From contig NC_087062.1 of assembly GCF_963678635.1 (NCBI RefSeq), positions 76,128,349-76,192,348 of the forward strand: DNA of 64,000 bases. Direction: 5' to 3'. The translations under genes were made by a program, and so were the position numbers. Shown piece by piece: positions 35,491 to 47,615 of the stretch; the first letter of the stretch is position 1, and each line of letters begins with the position of its first letter. Under the pieces are notes generated by a model. That model saw only the letters and a program-made list of their open reading frames with translations. It was not told the DNA's origin and ran no database searches. This stretch comes from Symsagittifera roscoffensis. Lineage: Eukaryota; Xenacoelomorpha; Acoela; Convolutidae.

Positions 35491-36824
35491 GTTGGGACCC
35501 TTCGACGAAGTATTGGGACCCATCGCTAAAGTCTTGGTACCCTTCGCCAAAGTGTTGGGACCCTTCTCTAAAGTCTTGGGATCCTTCGCTAAAATGTTGG
35601 AACCCTTCGCCGAAGTGTTGGGACCCATCGCTAAAGTCTTCCGACCCTTCGCCAAAGTGTTGGGACCCTTCGCTAAAGTGTTGGGACCCTTCACTAAAGT
35701 GTTGGGACCCTTCGCTTAAGGGTTGGGACCGTTCGACCAAGTGTTGGGACCCTTAAATTGCTATCCCAAGGCTCAAGTGTTGGGAACCTTAAAATGCTAT
35801 CCCCGGAGTCAAGTGTTAGGACCCTCAAAATGCTATCCCAAGACTCAAGTGTTGGGACCCTTAAAATGCTATCCCAGGATTGCCACAAGAACTCCTCTAT
35901 TCTCATCCAATACCGTAGCTCGATTGTTTGGAAACTTTATCCACTATCCCAGTACCTCTTCGGTGACTCCGTTGAAGAATTTTCCCGTACTTTACCTCGG
36001 TGTCCTGTCCCTTCTCCGAAGTGTTGATAACCTTAGCTCAAGTAATTGGACCCATAGCTCTAGTGTTGGGACCTTCGCCAAAGTGTTGGGACTCTTCACC
36101 AAAATCTTGGGTCCTTCGCTAAAGTGTTGGTACCCTTCGCTAAAGTGTTGGGACCCTTCGCTAAAGTTTTGGGACCCTTCGACAAAGTATTGGGACTCTT
36201 CGCTAAAGTCTTGGGACCCTTCGCCAAAGTGTTGGGACCTTCTCTAAAGTCTTGGAACCCCTCGCTAAAGTGTTGGAACCCTTCGCTGAAGTGTTGGGAC
36301 CCTTCGCTGAAGCGTTGGAACCCTTCGCTAAAGTCTTGTGACCCTTCGCTAAAGTTTTGGGATCCATCACCGGAGTGTTGGGAACCTTCGCCGAAGTGTT
36401 GGGACCTTTCGCCAAGGTGTTCGGACCCTTCGCTGAATTGTTGGGTCCCTTCGCCGAAGTGTTGGGACCCATCGCTAAAGTCTTCCGACCCTTCGCCGAA
36501 GTGTTGGGACCCTTCGCTAAAGTGATGGGACCCTTCGCTAAAGTTGCTATCCAAAGGCTCAAGTGTTGGGACCCTTAAAATGCTATCCCAGAAGTCAAGT
36601 GTTAGGACCCTTAAAATGCTATCCTCCCAGGAGTCAAGTGTTAGGACCCTCAAAATGCTATTCCAAGACTCAAGTGTTGGGTCCCTTAAAATGCTATCCC
36701 AGGATTGCCAAAAGAACTCCTCTATCCTCATGCAATACCGTAGCTCGAGTGTTTGGAAATTTTATCCACTATCCCAGTACCTCTTCTGTAACTCCGTTGA
36801 AGAGTTTTCCCGTACTTTACCTCG

Positions 36825-37543
36825 GTGTCCTGTCCCTTCTCCGAAGTGTTGATAACCTTAGCTCAAGTAATTGGACCCATAGCTCTAGTGTTGGGACCCT
36901 TCGCCAAAGTGTTGGGACCCTTCGCCAAAATCTTGAGTCCTTCGCTAAAGTGTTGGGACCCTTCGCTAAAGTGTTGGGATCCTTCGCCAAAGTGTTGGGA
37001 CCCTTGTCTAAAGTCTTGGGACCCTTCGCTAAAGTGTTGGAACCCTTCGCTGAAGTGTTGGGACCCTTCGCTGAAGCGTTGGGACCCTTCGCTAAAGTCT
37101 TGTGACCCTTCGCTAAAGTGTTGGGACCCTTCGCCGATGTGTTGGGAACCTTCGCCGAAGTGTTGGGACCTTTCGCCAAAGTGTTCGGACCCTTCGCTGA
37201 AGTGTTGGGTCCCTTCGCCGAAGTATTGGGACCCTTCGCTAAAGTGTTGGGACCCTTCGCTAAAGTTGCTATCCCAAGCCTCAAGTGTTGGGACCCTTAA
37301 AATGCTATCCCAGAAGTCAAGTGTTAGGACCCTTAAAATGCTATCCCAGGAGTCAAGTGTTAGGACCCTCAAAATACTATCCCAAGACTCAAGTGTTAGG
37401 ACCCTTAAAATGCTATCCCAGGATTGCCAAAAAAACACTTCTATCCTCATGCAATACCGTAGCTCGAGTGTTTGGAAACATTATTCACCATCCCAGTACC
37501 TCTTCTGTAACTCCGTTGAAGAATTTTTCCGTACCTTAACTCG
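36825..37543 (+). repeat. Reference higher-order unit (719 bp) showing the internal order
   Basis: A well-preserved unit. Header ~36825-36885 (TGTCCCTTCTCC, GATAACCTTAGCTCAAG, GGACCCATAGCTC). 21-mer tract ~36886-37265, with monomer variants in fixed order (GACAAAG or TGTCTAAAG, CTCTAAAG, GCTGAAG, GCTGAAGCG, then a variant ending TTGTGACCC). A connector GTTGCTATCCCAAG, then a 36-mer tract ~37266-37412 and a tail ~37413-37543 (GATTGCCAAAA, ATGCAATACCGTAGCTCGAG, CTTCTGTAACTCCGTTGAAG). Headers and tails also show remnants of the AAGTGTTGGGACC monomer. Confidence 0.85.
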
Positions 37544-40500
37544 GTGTCATGTCCCTTCTCCGAAGTGTTGATAACCTTAGCTCAAGTAATTGGACCCATA
37601 ATTCTAATGTTGGGACTCTTCGCTAAAGTGTTGGCACCCTTCGCTAAAGTGTTGGGACCCTTCGACAAATTATTGGGACCCATCGCTAAAGTCTTGGGAC
37701 CCTTCGCCAAAGTGTTGGGACCCTTCTCTAAAGTCTTGGGACCCTTCGCTAAAGTGTTGGAACCCTTCGCTGAAGTGTTGGGACCCTTCACTGAAGTGTT
37801 GGGAACCTTCGCCGAAGTGATGGGACCTTTCACCAAAGTGTTCGGACCCTTCGCTGAATTGTTGGTTCCCTTCGCCGAAGTGTTGGGACCCATCGCTAAA
37901 GTCTTCCGACCCTTCGCCGAAGTGTTGGGACCCTTCGCTAAAGTTGCTATCCCAAAGCTCAAGTGTTAGGACCCTTAAAATGCTATCCCAGGAGTCAAGT
38001 GTTAGGACCCTTAAAATGCGATCCCAGGTGTCAAGTGTTAGGACCCTTGAAATGCTATACCAAGACTCAAGTGTTGGGACCCTTAAAATACTATCCCAGG
38101 ATTGCCAAAAGAACTCCTCTATCCTCATGCAATACCGTAGCTCGAGTGTTTGGAAACTTTATTCACTATCCCAGAACCTCTTCTGTAACTCCCTTGAAGA
38201 ATTATTCCGTACCTTAACTCGGTGACCTGTCCCTTCTCCGAAGTGTTGATAACCTTAGCTCAAGTAATTGGACCCATAATTCTAATGTTGGGACCCTTCG
38301 GCAAATTCTTGGGTCCTTCGCTAAACTGTTGGGACTCTTCGCCGAAGTGTTGGGATCTTTCGCCAAAGTGTTCGGACCCTTCGCTGAATTGTTGGGTCCC
38401 TTCGCCGAAGTGTTGGGACCCATCGCTAAAGTCTTCCGACCCTTCGCCGAAGTGTTGGGACCCTTCGCTAAAGTGTTGGGACCCTTCGCTAAAGTTGCTA
38501 TCCCAAGGCTCAAGTGTTGGACCCTTAAAATGCTATCCCAGAAGTCAAGTTTTAGGACCCTTAAAATGCTATCCCAGGAGTCAAGTGTTAGGACCCTCAA
38601 AATACTATCCCAAGACTCAAGTGTTAGGACCCTTAAAATGCTATCCCAGGATTGCCAAAAGAACTCCTCTATCCTCATGCAATACCGTAGCTCGAGTGTT
38701 TGGAAACTTTATTCACTATCCCAGAACCTCTTCTGTAACTCCCTCGAAGAATTATTCCGTACCTTAACTCGGTGACCTGTCCCTTCTCCGAAGTGTTGAT
38801 AACCTTAGCTCAAGTAATTGGACCCATAATTCTAATGTTGGGACCCTTCGCCAAAGTGTTGGGACCCTTCGGCAAATTCTTGGGTCCTTCGCTAAACTGT
38901 TGGGACCCTTCGCTAAAGTGTTGGGATCCTTCGCCAAAGTGTTGGGACCCTTGTCTAAAGTCTTGGGACCCTTCGCTAAAGTGTTGGAACCCTTCGCTGA
39001 AGTGTTGGGACCCTTCGCTGAAGCGTTGGGACCCTTCGCTAAAGTCTTGTGACCCTTCGCTAAAGTGTTGGGACCCTTCGCCGATGTGTTGGGAACCTTC
39101 GCCGAAGTGTTGGGACCTTTCGCCAAAGTTTTCGGACCCTTCGCTGAAATGTTGGGTCCCTTCGCCGAAGTATTGGGACCCTTCGCTAAAGTGTTGGGAC
39201 CCATCGCTAAAGTCTTCCGACCCCTCGCCGAAGTGTTGGGACCCTTCGCTAAAGTGTTGGGACCCTCGCTAAAGTTGCTATCCCAAGGCTCAAGTGTTGG
39301 GACCCTTAAAATGCTATCCCAGAAGTCAAGTGTTCGGATACTTAAAATGCTATCCCAGAAGTCAAGTGTTAGGACCCTCAAAATGCTATCCCAAGACTCA
39401 AGTGTTGGGACCCTTAAAATATTATCCCAGGATTGCCAAAAGAACTCCTCTATCCTCATGCAATACCGTAGCTCGAGTGTTTGGAAATTTTATCCACTAT
39501 CCCAGTACCTCTTCTGTAACTCCGTTGAAGAATTTTCCCGTACCTTAACTCGGTGTCGTGTCCCTTCTCCAAAGTGTTGATAACCTTAGCTCAAGTAATT
39601 GGACCCATAGCTCTAGTGTTGGGACTCTTCGCTAAAGTGTTGGCACCCTTCGCTAAAGTGTTGGGACCCTTCGACAAAGTATTGGGACCCATCGCTAAAG
39701 TCTTGGGACCCTTCGCCAAAGTGTTGCGACCCTTCTCTAAAGTCTTGGGACCCTTCGCTAAAGTGTTGGAACCCTTCGCTGAAGTGTTGGGACCCTTCAC
39801 TGAAGTGTTGGGAACCTTCGCCGAAGTGATGGGACCTTTTACCAAAGTGTTCGGACCCTTCGCTGAATTGTTGGTTCCCTTCGCCGAAGTGTTGGGACCC
39901 ATCGCTAAAGTCTTCCGACCCTTCGCTTAAGTGTTGGGACCCTTCGCTAAAGTTGCTATCCCAAAGCTCAAGTGTTAGGACCCTTAAAATGCTATCCCAG
40001 GAGTCAAGTGTTAGGACCCTTAAAATGCGATCCCAGGTGTCAAGTGTTAGAACCCTTAAAATGCTATACCAAGACTCAAGTGTTGGGACCCTTAAAATAC
40101 TATCCCAGGATTGCCACAAGAACTCCTCTATCCTCATCCAATACCGTAGCTCGAGTGTTTGGAAACTTTATCCACTATCCCAGTATCTCTTCTGTAACTC
40201 CGTTGAAGAATTTTCCCGTACCTTAACTCGGTGTCGTGTCCCTTCTCCGAAGTGTTGATAACCTTAGCTCAAGTAATTGGACCCATAATTCTAGTGTTGG
40301 GACCCTTCGCCAAAGTGTTGGGCCCCTTCGGCAAAGTCTTGGGTCCTTCGCTAAAGTGTTGGGACCCTTCGCTAAAGTGTTGGGACCCTTCGCTAAAGTG
40401 TTGGGACCCTTCGCCAAAGTGTTGGGACCCTTGTCTAAAGTCTTGGGACCCTTCGCTTAAGTGTTGGAACCCTTCGCTGAAGTGTTGGGACCCTTCGCTG

Positions 40501-43500
40501 AAGCGTTGGGATCCTTCGCTAAAGTCTTGTGACCCTTCGCTAAAGTGTTGGGACCATTCACCGAAGTGTTGGGAAGCTTCGCCGAAGTGTTGGGACCTTT
40601 CGCCAAAGTGTTCGGACCCTTCGCTGAATTGTTGGGTCCCTTCGCCGAAGTGTTGGGACCCATCGCTAAAGTCTTCCGAACCTTCGCCGAAGAGTTGGGA
40701 CCCTTCGCTAAAGTGTTGGGACCCTTCGCTAAAGTTGCTATCCCAAGGCTTAAGTGTTGGGACCCTTAAAATGCTATCCCAGAAGTCAAGTGTTAGGACC
40801 CTTAAAATGCTATCCCAGGAGTCAAGTGTTAGGACCCTCAAAATGCTATCCCAAGACTCAAGTGTTGGGACCCTTGAAAAGCTATCCCAGGAGTCAAGTG
40901 TTAGGACCCTTGAAATGCTATCCCATGACTCAAGTGTTGGGACCCTTAAAATGCTATCCCAGGATTGTCACAAGAACTCCTCTATCTTCATCCAATACCG
41001 TAGCTCGAGTGTTTGGAAATTTTATCCACTATCCCAGTACCTCTTCTGTAACTCCGTTGTAGAATTTTCCCGTACCTTAACTCGGTGTCGTGTCCCTTCT
41101 CCGAAGTGTTGATAACCTTAGCTCAAGTAATTGGACCCATAATTCTAGTGTTGCGACCCTTCGCCAAAGTGTTGGGACCCTTCGGCAAAGTCTTGGGTCC
41201 TTCGCTAAAGTGTTGGGACCCTTCGCTAAAGTGTTGGGACCCTTCGCCAAAGTGTTGGGACTTTTGTCTAAAGTCTTGGGACCCTTCGCTGAAGTGTTGG
41301 AACCCTTCGCTGAAGTGTTGGGACCCTTCGCTGAAGCGTTGGGACCCTTCGCTAAAGTCTTGTGACCCTTCGCTAAAGTGTTGGGACCCTTCACCGAAGT
41401 GTTGGGAACCTTCGCCGAAGTGTTGGGACCTTTCGCCAAAGTGTTCGGACCCTTCGCTGAATTGTTGGGTCCCTTCGCCGAAGTGTTGGGACCCATCGCT
41501 AAAGTCTTCCGAACCTTCGCCGAAGAGTTGGGACCCTTCGCTAAAGTGTTGGGACCCTTCGCTAAAGTTGCTATCCCAAGGCTTAAGTGTTGGGACCCTT
41601 AAAATGCTATCCCAGAAGTCAAGTGTTAGGACCCTCAAAATGCTATCCCAGGAGTCAAGTGTTAGGACCCTCAAAATGCTATCCCAAGACTCAAGTGTTG
41701 GGACCCTTGAAAAGCTATCCCAGGAGTCAAGTGTTAGGACCCTTGAAATGCTATCCCATGACTCAAGTGTTGGGACCCTTAAAATGCTATCCCAGGATTG
41801 TCACAAGAACTCCTCTATCTTCATCCAATACCGTAGATCGAGTGTTTGGAAATTTTATCCACTATCCCAGTACCTCTTCTGTAACTCCGTTGTAGAATTT
41901 TCCCGTACCTTAACTCGGTGTCGTGTCCCTTCTCCGAAGTGTTGATAACCTTAGCTCAAGTAATTGGACCCATAATTCTAGTGTTGGGACTCTTCGCCAA
42001 AGTGTTGGGACCCTTCGGCAAAGTCTTGGGTCCTTCGCTAAAGTGTTGGGACCCTTCGTTAAAGTGTTGGGACCCTTCGCCAAAGTGTTGGGACCCTTGT
42101 CTAAAGTCTTGGGACCCTTCGCTAAAGTGTTGGAACCCTTCGCTGAAGTGTTGGGACCCTTCGCTGAAGCGTTGGGACCCTTCGCTAAAGTCTTGTGACC
42201 CTTCGCTAAAGTGTTGGGACCCTTCACTGAAGTGTTGGGACCCTTCGCCGAAGTGTTGGGACCTTTCGCCAAAGTGTTCGGACCCTTCGCTGAAGTGTTG
42301 GGTCCCTTCGCCGAAGTATTAGGACCCTTCGCTAAAGTGTTGGGACCCTTCGCTAAAGTTGCTATCCCAAGACTCAAGTGTTGGGACCCTTAAAATACTA
42401 TCCCAGGATTGCCACAAGACCTCCTCTATCCTCATCCAATACCGTAGCTCGAGTGTTTGGAAACTTTATCCACTATCCCAGTACCTCTTATGTAACTCCG
42501 TTGAAGAATTTTCCCGTACCTTAACTCGGTATCGTGTCCCTTCTCCGAAGTGTTGATAACCTTAGCTCAAGTAATTAGACCCATAATTCAATTTTTTGGA
42601 CCCTTCGACAAAGTGTTGGGACCCTTCGGCAAAGTCTTGGGTCCTTCGCTAAAGTGTTGGGACCCTTCGCTAAAGTGTTGGGACCCTTCGCCAAAGTTTT
42701 TGGACCCTTGTCTAAAGTCTTGGGACCCTTCGCTAAAGTGTTGGAACCCTTCGCTGAAGTGTTGGGACCCTTCGCTGAAGCGTTGGGACCCTTCGCTAAA
42801 GTGTTGGGACCCTTCGACAAAGTATTGGGACCCATCGCTAAAGTCTTGGGACCCTTCGCCAAAGTGTTGGGACCCTTCTCTAAAGTCTTGGGACCCTTCG
42901 CTAAAGTGTTGGAACCCTTCGCTGAAGTGTTGGGACCCTTCACTGAAGTGTTGGGAACCTTCGCCGAAGTGATGGGACCTTTCACCAAAGTGTTCGGACC
43001 CTTCGCTGAATTGTTGGTTCCCTTCGCCGAAGTGTTGGGACCCATCGCTAAAGTCTTCCGACCCTTCGCTTAACTGTTGGGACCCTTCGCTAAAGTTGCT
43101 ATCCCAAAGCTCAAGTGTTAGGACCCTTAAAATGCTATCCCAGGAGTCAAGTGTTAGGACCCTTAAAATGCTATCCCAGGTGTCAAGTGTTAGGACCCTT
43201 AAAATGCTATACCAAGACTCAAGTGTTGGGACCCTTAAAATAATATCCCAGGATTGCCACAAGAACTCCTCTATCCTCATCCAATAACGTAGCTCGAGTG
43301 TTTGGAAACTTTATCCACTATCCCAGTACCTCTTCTGTAACTCCGTTGAAGAATTTTCCTGTACCTTAACTCGGTGTCGTGTCCCTTCTCCGAAGTGTTG
43401 ATAACCTTAGCTCAAGTAATTGGACCCATAATTCTAGTGTTGGGACCCTTCGCCAAAGTGTTGGGACCCTTCGGCAAAGTCTTGGGTCCTTCGCTAAAGT

Positions 43501-46500
43501 GTTGGGACCCTTCGCTAAAGTGTTGGGACCCTTCGCCAAAGTGTTGGGACTCTTGTCTAAAGTCTTGGGACCCTTCGCTAAAGTGTTGGAACCCTTCGCT
43601 GAAGTGTTGGGACCCTTCGCTGAAGCGTTGGGACCCTTCGCTAAAGTCTTGTGACCCTTCGCTAAAGTGTTGGGACCCTTCACCGAAGTGTTGGGAACCT
43701 TCGCTGAAGTGTTGGGACCTTTCGCCAAAGTGTTCGGACCCTTCGCTGAAGTGTTGGGTCCCTTCGCCAAAGTATTGGGACCCTTCGCTAAAGTGTTGGG
43801 ACCCTTCGCTAAAGTTGCTATCCCAAGACTCAAGTGTTGGGACCCTTAAAATACTATCCCAGGATTGCCACAAGAACTCCTCTACCCTCATCCAATACCG
43901 TAGCTCGAGTGTTTGGAAACTTTATCCACTATCCCAGTACCTCTTCTGTAACTCCGTTGAAGAATTTTCCCGTACCTTAACTCGGTGTCGTGTCCCTTCT
44001 CCGAAGTGTTGATAACCTTAGCTCAAGTAATTGGACCCATAATTCTAGTGTTGGGACCCTTCGCCAAAGTGTTGGGACCCTTCGGCAAAGTCTTGGGTCC
44101 TTCGCTAAAGTGTTGGTACCCTTCGCTAAAGTGTTGGGATCCTTCGCCAAAGTTTTTGGACCCTTGTCTAAAGTCTTGGGACCCTTCGCTAAAGTGTTGG
44201 AACCCTTCGCTGAAGTCTTGGGACCCTTCGCTAAAGTGTTGGAACCCTTCGCTGAAGTGTTGGGACCCTTCACTGAAGTGTTGGGAACCTTCGCCGAAGT
44301 GATGGGACCTTTCACCAAAGTGTTCGGACCCTTCGCTGAATTGTTGGTTCCCTTCGCCGAAGTGTTGGGACCCATCGCTAAAGTCTTCCGACCCTTCGCT
44401 TAAGTGTTGGGACCCTTCGCTAAAGTTGCTATCCCAAAGCTCAAGTGTTAGGAACCTTAAAATGCTATCCCAGGAGTCAAATGTTAGGACCCTTAAAATG
44501 CTATCCCAGGTGTCAAGTGTTAGGACCCTTAAAATGCTATACCAAGACTCAAGTGTTGGGACCCTTAAAATAATATCCCAGGATTGCCACAAGAACTCCT
44601 CTATCCTCATCCAATAACGTAGCTCGAGTGTTTGGAAACTTTATCCACTATCCCAGTACCTCTTCTGTAACTCCGTTGAAGAATTTTCCCGTACCTTAAC
44701 TCGGTGTCGTGTCCCTTCTCCGAAGTGTTGATAACCTTAGCTCAAGTAATTGGACCCATAATTCTAGTGTTGGGACCCTTCGCCAAAGTGTTGGGACCCT
44801 TCGGCAAAGTCTTGGGTCCTTCGCTAAAGTGTTGGGACCCTTCGCTAAAGTGTTGGGACCCTTCGCCAAAGTGTTGGGACCCTTGTCTAAAGTCTTGGGA
44901 CCCTTCGCTAAAGTGTTGGAACCCTTCGCTGAAGTGTTGGGACCCTTCGCTGAAGCGTTGGGACCCTTCGCTAAAGTCTTGTGACCCTTCGCTAAAGTGT
45001 TGGGACCCTTCACCGAAGTGTTGGGAACCTTCGCTGAAGTGTTGGGACCTTTCGCCAAAGTGTTCGGACCCTTCGCTGAAGTGTTGGGTCCCTTCGCCAA
45101 AGTATTGGGACCCTTCGCTAAAGTGTTGGGACCCTTCGCTAAAGTTGCTATCCCAAGACTCAAGTGTTGGGACCCTTAAAATACTATCCCAGGATAGCCA
45201 CAAGAACTCCTCTACCCTCATCCAATACCGTAGCTCGAGTGTTTGGAAACTTTATCCACTATCCCAGTACCTCTTCTGTAACTCCGTTGAAGAATTTTCC
45301 CGTACCTTAACTCGGTGTCGTGTCCCTTCTCCGAAGTGTTGATAACCTTAGCTCAAGTAATTGGACCCATAATTCTAGTGTTGGGACCCTTCGCCAAAGT
45401 GTTGGGAGCCTTCGGCAAAGTCTTGGGTCCTTCGCTAAAGTGTTGGGACCCTTCGCTAAAGTGTTGGGATCCTTCGCCAAAGTTTTTGGACCCTTGTCTA
45501 AAGTCTTGGGACCCTTCGCTAAAGTGTTGGAACCCTTCGCTGAGGTGTTGGGACCCTTCGCTGAAGCGTTGGGACCCTTCGCTAAAGTCTTGTGACCCTT
45601 CGCTAAATTGTTAGGACCCTTCACCGAAGTGTTGGGAACCTTCGCCGAAGTGTTGGGACCTTTCGCCAAAGTGTTCGGACCCTTCGCTGAATTGTTGGGT
45701 CCCTTCGCCGAAGTGTTGGGACCCATCGCTAAAGTCTTCCGAACCTTCGCCGAAGAGTTGGGACCCTTCGCTAAAGTGTTGGGACCCTTCGCTAAAGTTG
45801 CTATCCCAAGGCTTAAGTGTTGGGACCCTTAAAATGCTATCCCAGAAGTCAAGTGTTAGGACCCTTAAAATGCTATCCCAGGATTCAAGTGTTAGAACCC
45901 TCAAAATGCTATCCCAAGACTCAAGTGTTGGGACCCTTAAAATGTTATCCCAGGATTGCCAAAAAAACTCCTCTATCCTCATGCAATACCGTAGCTCGAG
46001 TGTTTGGAAATTTTATCCACTTCCCAGTACCTCTTCTGTAACTCCGTTGTAGAATTTTCCCGTACCTTAACTCGGTATCGTGTCCCTTCTCCAAAGTGTT
46101 GATAACCTTAGCTCAAGAAATTTGACCCATAGCTCTAGTGTTGGGACCCTTCGCTAAAGTGTTGGGACCCTTCGCTAAAGTGTTGGGACCCTTCGACAAA
46201 GTATAGGGACCCATCGCTAAAGTATTGGGACCCTTCGCCAAAGTGTTGGGACCCTTCTCTAAAGTCTTGGAACCCTTCGCTAAAGTGTTGGAACCCTTCG
46301 CTGAAGTGTTGGGACCCTTCGCCGAAGTGTTGGGAACCTTCGCCGAAGTGATGGGACCTTTCACCAAAGTGTTTGGACCCTTCGCTGAATTGTTGGTTCC
46401 CTTCGCCGAAGTGTTGGGACCCATCGCTAAAGTCTTCCGACCCTTCGCTTAGGTGTTGGGACCCTTCGCTAAAGTTGCTATCCCAAAGCTCAAGTGTTGG

Positions 46501-47615
46501 GACCCTTAAAATGCTATCCCAGGAGTCAAGTGTTAGGACCCTTAAAATGCTATCCCAGGTGTCAAGTGTTAGGACCCTTAAAATGCTAATCCAAGACTCA
46601 AGTGTTGGGACCCTTAAAATGCTATCCCAGGATTGTCACAAGAACTCCTCTATCTTCATGCAATACCGTAGCTCGAGTGTTTGGAAATTTTATCCACTAT
46701 CCCAGTACCTCTTCTGTAACTCCGTTGTAGAATTTTCGCGTACCTTAACTCGGTATCGTGTCCCTTCTCCAAAGTGTTGATAACCTTAGCTCAAGAAATT
46801 TGACCCATAGCTCTAGTGTTGGGACCCTTCGCTAAAGTGTTGGGACCCTTCGCTAAAGTGTTGGGACCCTTCGACAAAGTATTGGGACCCATCGCTAAAG
46901 TCTTGGGACCCTTCGCCAAAGTGTTGGGACCCTTCTCTAAAGTCTTGGGACTCTTCGCTATAGTGTTGGAACCCTTCGCTGAAGTGTTGGGACCCTTCGC
47001 TGAAGCGTTGGGACCCTTCGCTAAAGTCTTGTGACCCTTCGCTAAAGTGTTGGGACCCTTCACCGAAGTGTTGGGAACCTTCGCCGAAGTGTTGGGACCT
47101 TTCGCCAAAGTGTTCGGACCCTTCGCTGAAGTGTTGGGTCCCTTCGCCGAAGTATTGGGACCCTTCGCTAAAGTGTTGGGACCCTTCGCTAAAGTTGCTA
47201 TCCCAAGACTCAAGTGTTGGGAGCTTAAAATGATATCCCAGAAGTCAAGTGTTAGGACCCTTAAAATGCTATCCCAGGAGTCAAGTGTTAGGACCCTCAA
47301 AATGCTATCCCAAGACTCAAGTGTTGGGACCCTTAAAAAGCTATCCCAGGAGTCAAGTGTTAGGACCCTTAAAATGCTATCCCAAGGCTCAAGTGTTGGG
47401 ACCCTTAAAAAGCTATCCCAGGAGTCAAGTGTTAGGACCCTTGAAATGCTATCCCATGACTCAAGTGTTGGGACCCTTAAAATGCTATCACAGGATTGTC
47501 ACAAGAACTCCTCTATTTTCATCCAATACCGTAGCTCGAGTGTTTGGAAACTTTATCCAATATCCCAGTACCTCTTCTGTAACTCCGTTGAAGAATTATC
47601 CCGTACCTTAACTCG

